Assembly (NCBI RefSeq): GCF_028368995.1
Contig: NZ_JAQNDL010000001.1
Coordinates: 2,754,001 to 2,818,000 of the forward strand
DNA: 64,000 nt
DNA from: Nannocystis bainbridge
GTDB taxonomy: Bacteria > Myxococcota_A > Polyangia > Nannocystales > Nannocystaceae
Reading direction: 5' to 3'
Shown piece after piece: positions 57,258 to 64,000 of the stretch. The notes below the pieces were generated by a model that was not told the DNA's origin, searched no databases, and was given only the letters and a program-made list of their open reading frames with translations. Positions within the stretch are counted from its first letter, which is position 1, and each line of letters begins with the position of its first letter. The translations under genes were made by a program, and so were the position numbers.

Positions 57258-57920
57258 GACCCGCAGCGTCTCACAATCCCGCCCCGCCGCGCACCCCGAT
57301 CCGCACCGGCTCTCGCCTGAACCCTCCGGCAGCCCCACCTCGCCACGATCCCGGCCCCCCAGGAATCACCTCGCGTCGCCCCTCCTCGACCCGAGCAGCC
57401 GCCCGGCCCACCACGCTCCCGCCCCACGCGCAGATCGCTCCGCCCAGCACCGCCCCGACCCGGCCCGCGCGGCGTCCTCTCTCTCCAACCTGTCCCTTCG
57501 GCCATCAATGCCTGTCCCTTCGACCATCAAAACCTGTCCCTTCGGCCATCAAGACCTGTCCCTTCGGCCATCTAGCATCCCCGCATCCGCTGCCTCCATT
57601 TGATTCGTCCCTGACCCTCCTGCCATCTCCCCGCCTTCCGACACTCTCGTTCGCCTCTCTCGCCCCACGCACCGTCCCTGTCCTGAGGGACATCTCCTTG
57701 CGCGCACACCGACTCGCGGCGGTGGGGTCTGGGAGCCCCGCGGAGCGCGCGGATCCGTCCAGGCTGGCATTTTCGCCGGCGTCTGCGCGGCATACGATCT
57801 CGCACCCCTCGCACCCCTCGCTCTCGGCGATCGTGCGCGCCGCGCCGCCCTCCCGTGATAGATTGGCGGTGCTCCGGCCTGCCGCCGCACCGGGCGCCGG
57901 TCACCGCGGGAGCGAGCCCC
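57258..57920. other. long divergent intergenic region with 22-bp iterons
   Basis: No gene is supported. It must carry the promoters of the ABA4-like gene (minus) and the giant ORF (plus). Besides the iteron array at 57489-57573 and an element at 57676-57697 (CCTGTCC, TGA, GGGACATC), it holds pyrimidine-rich low-complexity sequence. Confidence 0.55.
57489..57573. repeat. four 22-bp iterons built from the element core
   Basis: CCTGTCCCTTCG followed by (G/A)CCATC starts at 57489, 57511, 57533 and 57555, an exact 22-bp spacing (about two helical turns). Only the left arm and loop of the dispersed element are present. Regular phasing on one DNA face suggests a protein-binding array. Confidence 0.85.
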
Positions 57921-60900
57921 GTGTACTTCCGTGTCGTCCAGCAAACGCGCGACGCGCTCGCGTTCCAGGTCGTCCTCGAAGGCGAGCGGATCGGCCTGAC
58001 CAGCGTCGAGTTCCGCGATCAGCCCGCGGTCGAGCGCGCGATCGAGGCCGTCATCGCCAGCTTGCGCGAGGGCGTCGACGCCTCCTTGCAGGTCGAGGGG
58101 GACAGCTATCACTTCACCTTGCGCGGCGAGGACGGCGGCCTCCTGGCCCGCGGGATCGCCTGCCCGAGCCCGGCCGAGGCCGACGCCAACCTCGCCGAGC
58201 TCCAGCGCTGGGTCGTCGGCGCCGAGCGGTTCCGCATCGTCAACCTCGCCCGCCCGCAGCGCAGCGGCGCCAAGCCCGTCGACACCATCCAGGTCGCCGT
58301 GCGCTACGACCTCGCGGCCTGCCGCGCCGACAGGCCTGGCCTCGAGCTGCTCAGCCGCGCCAGCGACGGCCTCTTCACCGCCCACCTCCACGGCGAGCGC
58401 GGCGAAGTCCTGCTCTACTTGCGCGGCTTCACCACCCGCTCCGCGCGCGACGAGCAGGTCGAATCGGTCCTCGCCGCCGCCGCCGACCCGCGGCGCTTCG
58501 ATCGGCGCGAGGCCGAGGGTCGGCGTTACTTCGTCCTCACCGCCCGCAACGGCCGGGAGATCGCCCGCGGCCCCTGGCTCGCCAGCGAAGCCGAGTGCGA
58601 CGCCGCCATCACCCAGCTCGTGCGGCTCGCCCCGATCGAGGCCAAGGAGTTTGCGGGTGCGCGGACCCGCCGCAAGGTGGCCGAATCCGGCTACGACCTC
58701 ACCCGCAGATCGACCTCGGGAGCTGCCGGATTCGAGGCTTTCAAGGCTAACGACGGCCATCATTATTTCCACCTCAACGACGAGCGCGGCGAAGCCCTCC
58801 TCTTCAGCCACGGTTACAGCACCCCCAAGGCCCGCGATCACGGCATTCGCAGCCTGCTCAAGGGCGCCGGCGATCCCGTGTGCTACCGCGTCGCCGGCGA
58901 CGAGCTGCGCTTCGCCGTCTCCGCCGTCAACGGCCGCGAGCTGACCCGCAGCCGCCTGTTCGGCAGCCGCGCCGCCCTCGACCGCGCCGTCGCGTGGATC
59001 CGCGGCGAGATCCTCCAACATGGCCGCAAGTACGGCATCCGCCTGTGGGAGTCCTCGTTCATCGAGCTCCCGCACGAACTCGCCAGCGGCGAGGGCGACA
59101 CCGGCCAATCCCCGGACCCCGACGCGCTGGCCCGCCAGGCCCTCGACGCCTCACGCGACACCTCCCTCGCCCGCCTCGCCCCACCCTCGCCCCCCGCAAC
59201 CTCGCCCGCTCCTGCCGCGACGTCACCGACACCCGCCGCGACCTCGCCCTCTCCTGCGACCTCGCCCGCGTCGCCCGCCGCGACCTCGCCCACGACCCTC
59301 GCCGCGACCTCGCCCACTACGACCTCGCCTGCGTCGCCCGCCACGACCTCGCCCACTCCTGCGACCTCGCCACCCGCCGCGACCTCGACCTCGCCTGCGA
59401 CCTCGCCCGCGTCGCCCGCCGCGACCTCGCCCACTCCTGCGACCTCGCCCACTCCTGCAACCGCCTCGCCCGCCGCGACCTCGCCCACTCCTGCCGCCGC
59501 GTCCCCGACGCTCCCCGCTTCTGCCGACGCCCCCACCCCCGCGGCCTTCGATCATTCACCAGCCTCCACCGCCCGCGCCGTCTCCGCCCTCTCCCCCGAC
59601 GCCTCGCCGCAATCGTCGGATCAGGTCGACCGCACCGGTTCCCTGACCACCGAAGCCCGCGAATCCGCTGCTTCGCCGGTCGCCCCGCATGACCCCGCGC
59701 ATTCGCACGGCGCACACGCAGCCGACCTCTCGCATTCGTCGGGCGAGCCTCCAGCATCCGCGCCTTCACAGCCCTCCCCGACAACCACCTCACATTCACC
59801 ACAGCCCCCCGCGGCATCCACGCATCCTTCGGAAGCCCCCGCCCTCGCGCATTCGCCGGACACGCTCGCCGTCACCTCTGCGCATTCACCAGACGCTCCC
59901 GCTCCTGCCACGAATCCGCCAGACGCTCCCGCTTCTACCGTCCTCCAGCATTCGCAGGACGCTCCCGACTCCGTACATGCGCCGGCCGCTCCCGACTCTG
60001 CGCATTCTGCGAGCGCGCGAGCCCCTTCCCCCCATCCGCCCGACGTCCCCGCCTCACATCCACCCGTCGAGCCCCCCGCGTCGCAATCGCCCGCCTCCAT
60101 CGGCCGCGACGACGCTCCCGCGCCCTCCGCCGATTCGCCCGACGAGCCCGAGTCCGCCGAATCCAAACAATCACCCGACGACCCCGCCGAAGAAGCATTC
60201 GCCCCGAACACCCTCCCCCCTCCAGCCGAAATCACCCCACCCGGCGCCCCTCTCGACGAGTCCGAGCCCACCGCCCCTTCTGACTCTCCCGAAGCCTCCG
60301 CGCCCACTGCCTTCTCGTCTTCTCCCGAGCTCGCCGCCTCCGCGCATTCACCGGAAGAGCAAGCCTCATCCTCGCCGGACCTCGAGCTGCAACCAGCCAG
60401 CGCCGAGCCCACCGGCCGCGCCCACGCTCCCGCCGCGTCGCCCGCCAGCGAAGCCCCGCCTCCTCCTCCCCGTGACGTCTCCAGTCGACCCAGCGGCCCC
60501 TTCTCCGCCGACGAGCTCGACGAAGCTCTCGCCCCGCTCGACGCCCTCGAGTTCGACGAAGCGATCCCGATCGCCCTCGATCGCCAGGACTCCGCCACCT
60601 TCGCCGCCGCCTCGGCCCACGCCCTCCCCCACGTCCCGCCGGCCAACGAAGACTCGCTGACCATCGAGCTCGACTCCACCGAACTCTCGACCTTCGCGCC
60701 TGCCTCGCCCCACCATTCCCCGCTCCCCCTCGACGCGCCTCCCAGCTCCCTCCGGCTCGAGCGTGACGGCTCTGCTCCCGCCTCCCAGGCCCCGTTCGAT
60801 CTCCGCGCTCCCAAGCCACCGGGCCCGGCGCCGTTCGATCTCCGCACCCCTCAGTCGTCGCGCCCCGCCTCCTTCGATCGCCAGCCAGCGCCGCCCCAGT

Positions 60901-63900
60901 CGCCCCCTTTCACCGACCGCACCGCATCGGCGCCCTCGCACCCCCGGCCGGTTTCGACCTTCCCGCCCCCGTTCACGCCCACCCCGATCGATCCGTCCGA
61001 CCTCGGGGCGGCCGGCGAACCCGAGGACTCGCTGACGATCGCCCTCGACTCGCCCGACGCATCGACCTTCGCCGCCGCCGACACCGCCCGCGCCGCCTCG
61101 ATCCTCGCCCTCACCCCCGACCTCGTGCAGGACGGCGCCGCTTCACTCGCCGTCGCCGACGAGGTCCCCTTCCTCGCCGAGAGCCTCGTCCGCAGCTCCG
61201 GCTCGGGATTCACCGAGATCGCCATCGACGCCATCGACGCCCCGGACGAACCCGACTTATCACCTGTCCTTTCGAACAGCCGCGAAGATTCGCTGACCCT
61301 CGCCCTCGACGCGCTCGAATCACCGCACGCCGCCGAACCTGCCGCGCCCACTTCCAGCCTTCGACCGCCTCCTGCGCCCGCTCCCTCGCTCGAGCCCGCC
61401 ACCACGGAGCTCCGCGAGGACACGCCGACGAGCCCCGCTCCTTCGCATCCTCTCGATGCCCCGCTCCTCGCCACCGGCGAAGATTCACTGACGCCATCAC
61501 TCGCCGCCCTCGAAGCGCTCGCCATCCCCGAGCCTCGACAAGCTGCCTCACGCCCCCCCCTCCAGGCAGGAACACCTCTCGACGCCCTCGCCTCGCCGAG
61601 CACCGGATCGAAGTTCCTCTCTGGCGAAGATTCGCTGACGCGAGCTCTCGCCGCCCTCGACCTCCCCGTCGGCCAAGACCTCACCGCCTCGAGCGATCCG
61701 CTCGGCGCCTCACCGCTCTCCACCGAGCCCCCCGCCAGCGACGATTCCCTCACGCGAGCTCTCACCACCCTCGAAGACTCTGACGACCTCACCGCCCCGA
61801 TCGAGTCCCCCGCCAGCGACGATTCGCCGCCGCAGCCCCTCACCGACCTCACCGCCCCGAGCCAGTCCCTCGGCGAGTCCCCCGCCAGCGACGATTCGCC
61901 GCCGCAGCCCCTCGCCGATCTCCCCGTCACGAGCGATCCCCTCGCTACTTCACCGCTCTCCGCCGAGTCCCCCGCCAGCGACGATTCGCCGCCGCAGCCC
62001 CTCGCCGATCTCCCCGTCACGAGCGATCCCCTCGGCACTTCACCGCTCTCCGCCGAGTCCCCCGCCAGCGACGATTCGCCGCCGCAGCCCCTCGCCGATC
62101 TCCCCGTCACGAGCGATCCCCTCGCTACTTCACCGCTCTCCGCCGAGACCCCCGCCAGCGACGATTCGCCGCCGCAGCCCCTCGCCGACCTCAACGCCCC
62201 GAGCGATCCTCTCGACACCGCACCGCTCTCTGCCGAGTCTCCCGCCGACGCCTTACCGCTCTCCGCCGAGTCTCCTGCCAGCGACGATTCGCCGACGCAG
62301 TCCCTCGCCGATCTGCCCGCCGCCTCGACCGGAGACGAAGACCTTTCGACTCCATCCCTCGAAGCTCTCACGATCGATCTCGATGCCGATCGAGAAGCAT
62401 CCCGAGTCCTCGACGCCCTCGACAACAGCGACGTCCAATCCCCCGTCGCGCCCGACGATCCACACGCCGCGCAGAGCCTCGGCATCGACACCGATCCCTC
62501 CATTGCGCCGGACGACCGAACAGCTTCGAGCGCTCACCACCCTCTCGGCATTTCCCCGCCCGCTCCCGCCGACGACCTCGCAGAAGTTCCTCGACCTGCC
62601 GATTCCGCGGCAACCGCTCCTACCCCAGAGCCCGCGCACCCCGGCGATTCTTCCGCCCTCCCGCCGGGCGACGAACCCCCCTCCCGCCTCTCCGCCATCT
62701 CCCCCCCGCGGCCGCCTCCGCACCGCGAGACGCCCCCTGCTCTCCCCTTCTCGGCCGTTCCGCCCGACTACGCCGACGACGAAGCATCGAAGCCTGGCGA
62801 CTCGCTCACCTCCCTGACCAGCCTCGCCGCCCACGACCTGAGCCGGCCCTCGCGCCCCGCCGAAGCCACGGACCCCGCCGATTCCCTCACCGCCATCGGC
62901 CTCCCTGCCGATTCCCTCACCGGCTTGCAATCGCACCACCTCGAGGCCGTCGACGCTTCCGCCTCCCTCGACCCGGCTGACTCGCTTACTGCCATCGCCG
63001 AGCTCGAGTCCAGCGATTCCGGCGCCTACGCGTCCCTCGACGCCGAAGCTCTCCCCAGCGCCCCCCCCGACTCGCTCACCGCCCTCGACCCCGCCGGCGC
63101 TGCCATCTCCTCGAGCGACCCCGCCGCCTCGCTCAACCCGGCTTCACCCGCCTCCAGCGACCCCCTCCCGAGCGAACCCTCCGACTCGCTCCCTGCCCCC
63201 GACAGCGCAGCCGACTCTCCGAGCGACCCCTCCGACTCGCTCCCCGCGCTCGCCTCCCAACATTCCGCCAGCCCCCCTCTCTCGAGCGACCCGCCCGACC
63301 CGCTCCTCGCCTCGCACGACTCCGCCAGCGCCGACTCGCGCCTCTCATCTTCTTCGCCAGAGTCCTCGCCCGGCGTCCTCGCCCCCCTGCCCGCCGCTCC
63401 CCGCGAATCACACGAACCCGCCAGCGCCTCCTCTGCCTCGCACACCGCCCCGTCCGACGCGACCCCCCTCTCGCGCCTCCTCTCGGCCGCCCTGCCCCCG
63501 CAGGACCCTTCTCCTGCCGAGTCCCTCACCTCTCTCGCCGTCCTCGACGACGACGACGACGAAGGCGACCCTGAGACCCCGACGCCGCCTCCGCGGCCCG
63601 CCCGGCTGCTCTCCTACCTCATCGACGAAGACGCCGACGAATCGACCGCCCCTCCGCGCCTCGAATCGACCCTCGCCGCCCCCCAGCCCGATCAATCGAT
63701 CGTCAGCGACGCCGCCCATCGCTCCTCCGATCCGCCTCTGCTCGTCCAGCCGCCGATGTTGCCCGCGCTCGAGGACGCAGCCCCCCTCTATCGCTTGAGC
63801 GCCCCCCCACAGCCCGTCCAGGACGGCCCGCTGATCCTCAGCATCCCCCTCGTCGATCTCACCGCGACTGCCACTGCTCCGTACGGCGACGACGCCCTCC

Positions 63901-64000
63901 TCGACGACGCACGCGCCGCCCCACCCGGGCCCGCCCCGCGCCCCGAGTCACGGCCCTCCGTCCGCCAGCCGCCGCGCCCGCCCTCCGCCGGAGCCCCGCG
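57921..64000 (+). CDS. giant DUF1508-module protein with Pro/Ser/Ala-rich repeat region, 3' truncated
   Basis: Starts at GTG 57921 (GGGAG 9 nt upstream; GTG 57855 is an alternative) and appears open to the window end, over 2,026 codons. Residues 1-370 hold up to six repeats resembling the YegP/DUF1508 fold, e.g. YFVLTARNGREIARGPWLAS and YFHLNDERGEALLFSHGYST with following GI/AI helices. Residues about 415-530 are an Ala-Thr-Ser-Pro tandem tract. Beyond that come acidic Pro/Ser-rich segments with a recurring EDSLT(I/L/R)AL motif (near 60645, 61026, 61287, 61480, 61624, 61741) and its relative ADSLT(A/S)L to 63540. No signal peptide or membrane helix is visible in the window. I do not know its function; a scaffold-like role is conceivable. 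One element lies in frame at 61262. Confidence 0.85.
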   Translation, partial: MYFRVVQQTRDALAFQVVLEGERIGLTSVEFRDQPAVERAIEAVIASLREGVDASLQVEGDSYHFTLRGEDGGLLARGIACPSPAEADANLAELQRWVVGAERFRIVNLARPQRSGAKPVDTIQVAVRYDLAACRADRPGLELLSRASDGLFTAHLHGERGEVLLYLRGFTTRSARDEQVESVLAAAADPRRFDRREAEGRRYFVLTARNGREIARGPWLASEAECDAAITQLVRLAPIEAKEFAGARTRRKVAESGYDLTRRSTSGAAGFEAFKANDGHHYFHLNDERGEALLFSHGYSTPKARDHGIRSLLKGAGDPVCYRVAGDELRFAVSAVNGRELTRSRLFGSRAALDRAVAWIRGEILQHGRKYGIRLWESSFIELPHELASGEGDTGQSPDPDALARQALDASRDTSLARLAPPSPPATSPAPAATSPTPAATSPSPATSPASPAATSPTTLAATSPTTTSPASPATTSPTPATSPPAATSTSPATSPASPAATSPTPATSPTPATASPAATSPTPAAASPTLPASADAPTPAAFDHSPASTARAVSALSPDASPQSSDQVDRTGSLTTEARESAASPVAPHDPAHSHGAHAADLSHSSGEPPASAPSQPSPTTTSHSPQPPAASTHPSEAPALAHSPDTLAVTSAHSPDAPAPATNPPDAPASTVLQHSQDAPDSVHAPAAPDSAHSASARAPSPHPPDVPASHPPVEPPASQSPASIGRDDAPAPSADSPDEPESAESKQSPDDPAEEAFAPNTLPPPAEITPPGAPLDESEPTAPSDSPEASAPTAFSSSPELAASAHSPEEQASSSPDLELQPASAEPTGRAHAPAASPASEAPPPPPRDVSSRPSGPFSADELDEALAPLDALEFDEAIPIALDRQDSATFAAASAHALPHVPPANEDSLTIELDSTELSTFAPASPHHSPLPLDAPPSSLRLERDGSAPASQAPFDLRAPKPPGPAPFDLRTPQSSRPASFDRQPAPPQSPPFTDRTASAPSHPRPVSTFPPPFTPTPIDPSDLGAAGEPEDSLTIALDSPDASTFAAADTARAASILALTPDLVQDGAASLAVADEVPFLAESLVRSSGSGFTEIAIDAIDAPDEPDLSPVLSNSREDSLTLALDALESPHAAEPAAPTSSLRPPPAPAPSLEPATTELREDTPTSPAPSHPLDAPLLATGEDSLTPSLAALEALAIPEPRQAASRPPLQAGTPLDALASPSTGSKFLSGEDSLTRALAALDLPVGQDLTASSDPLGASPLSTEPPASDDSLTRALTTLEDSDDLTAPIESPASDDSPPQPLTDLTAPSQSLGESPASDDSPPQPLADLPVTSDPLATSPLSAESPASDDSPPQPLADLPVTSDPLGTSPLSAESPASDDSPPQPLADLPVTSDPLATSPLSAETPASDDSPPQPLADLNAPSDPLDTAPLSAESPADALPLSAESPASDDSPTQSLADLPAASTGDEDLSTPSLEALTIDLDADREASRVLDALDNSDVQSPVAPDDPHAAQSLGIDTDPSIAPDDRTASSAHHPLGISPPAPADDLAEVPRPADSAATAPTPEPAHPGDSSALPPGDEPPSRLSAISPPRPPPHRETPPALPFSAVPPDYADDEASKPGDSLTSLTSLAAHDLSRPSRPAEATDPADSLTAIGLPADSLTGLQSHHLEAVDASASLDPADSLTAIAELESSDSGAYASLDAEALPSAPPDSLTALDPAGAAISSSDPAASLNPASPASSDPLPSEPSDSLPAPDSAADSPSDPSDSLPALASQHSASPPLSSDPPDPLLASHDSASADSRLSSSSPESSPGVLAPLPAAPRESHEPASASSASHTAPSDATPLSRLLSAALPPQDPSPAESLTSLAVLDDDDDEGDPETPTPPPRPARLLSYLIDEDADESTAPPRLESTLAAPQPDQSIVSDAAHRSSDPPLLVQPPMLPALEDAAPLYRLSAPPQPVQDGPLILSIPLVDLTATATAPYGDDALLDDARAAPPGPAPRPESRPSVRQPPRPPSAGAP
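59190..59505. repeat. coding Ala-Thr-Ser-Pro tandem tract
   Basis: Units of the type CGACCTCGCCC recur more than twenty times and encode ATSP(T/A)PA-like peptides. The three frames on either strand are all open here, which creates spurious ORFs. Confidence 0.85.
61262..61281. repeat. degenerate hairpin element in the giant gene
   Basis: CCTGTCC, TTTC, GAACAGC. In frame, just before an EDSLT motif. Confidence 0.5.
61809..62240. repeat. 90-bp coding tandem repeat in the giant gene
   Basis: CCCGCCAGCGACGATTCGCC starts at 61809, 61881, 61971, 62061 and 62151, the last four with an exact 90-bp period and very few differences. Each unit encodes SPASDDSPPQPLADL plus a 15-residue variable half. A decayed sixth unit is near 62274. 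Confidence 0.9.

Noticed and set aside
57489..57573. CRISPR or origin iterons
   Set aside because: 22-bp period leaves no room for spacers; no rep/dnaA-like gene or AT-rich stretch is adjacent, so a replication origin is not supported.
57698..58750. 350-codon Arg-rich ORF overlapping the start of the giant gene
   Set aside because: Wrong frame; Arg/Pro/Ala filler with no motif.
58880..60660. Several plus- and minus-strand ORFs within the giant gene
   Set aside because: The Ala-Thr-Ser-Pro tract is open in several frames; only the frame from 57921 carries the DUF1508-like modules and continues to the window end.
59621..62503. Two long minus-strand ORFs rich in Ser/Gly/Glu opposite the giant gene
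   Set aside because: They mirror the repeat structure of the plus strand, have no start-region signal and no domain.

Overview
The window is high-GC DNA with tightly packed genes and reads as chromosome from a myxobacterium, most likely of the Nannocystis group. The signs are two convincing MYXO-CTERM-type tails (Cys-rich stretch, hydrophobic segment, run of Arg) and a third one internal to an ORF, many lipoproteins with Thr/Ser-rich linkers after the lipobox, Cys-rich modules of the form CGDGV..GG..C, a Ser/Thr kinase with C-terminal helical repeats, and hybrid histidine kinases. I recognise no tRNA, rRNA, CRISPR array, phage or transposase gene.

Layout. 1-3481: a truncated MYXO-CTERM protein, a metzincin-like surface protein whose first zinc His is Gln, and an outer-membrane-type protein. 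3617-8774: a MAPEG membrane protein, argS, a 47-aa membrane protein, and one ORF holding two lipoproteins in series. 8922-13713: two hybrid histidine kinases in one operon. 14001-19933: a BASS transporter, a zincin coupled to an NlpC/P60 lipoprotein, a CapA-like lipoprotein and a PPK2 kinase. 20535-23686: a PurA paralogue followed by a Pro/Arg-repeat lipoprotein. 23988-26760: two overlapping ferritin-like genes and a degenerate SDR. 27120-33786: an IgGFc-binding-like lipoprotein, then a minus-strand block with lycopene cyclase, a small acidic lipoprotein, a Rieske protein and a serine hydrolase (carotenoid context). 33870-38933: four secreted proteins (ferritin-like, somatomedin-B-like, Cys-repeat, VWA). 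39520-45815: a CusCBA-type copper/silver efflux system, followed by an orphan membrane histidine kinase. 47569-57257: a beta-propeller protein, a GT87-type glycosyltransferase, a Ser/Thr kinase, an alpha/beta-hydrolase lipoprotein and an ABA4-like protein. 57921 to the window end: one giant ORF with DUF1508-like modules at its start and about 1,650 residues of Pro/Ser/Ala-rich sequence, still open at base 64000.

The most striking signal is not a gene. A short inverted repeat, CATGTCC-N4-GGACATG and relatives, recurs dozens of times. Its arms covary between copies (CATGTCC/GGACATG, CATGCTC/GAGCATG, CATGCCC/GGGCATG, CCTGTCC/GGACAGG) while the 4-nt loop varies freely. Several copies have perfect 10-bp arms. 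Clusters occupy every convergent gene junction longer than 20 bp, several promoter-side gaps, and also lie in frame inside genes. Four tandem arrays (42/47, 66-68, 24 and exactly 22 bp periods) are built from the same core. This looks like a dispersed hairpin element family of unknown function; terminator, REP-like mobile element, uptake sequence and protein-binding site all remain possible.
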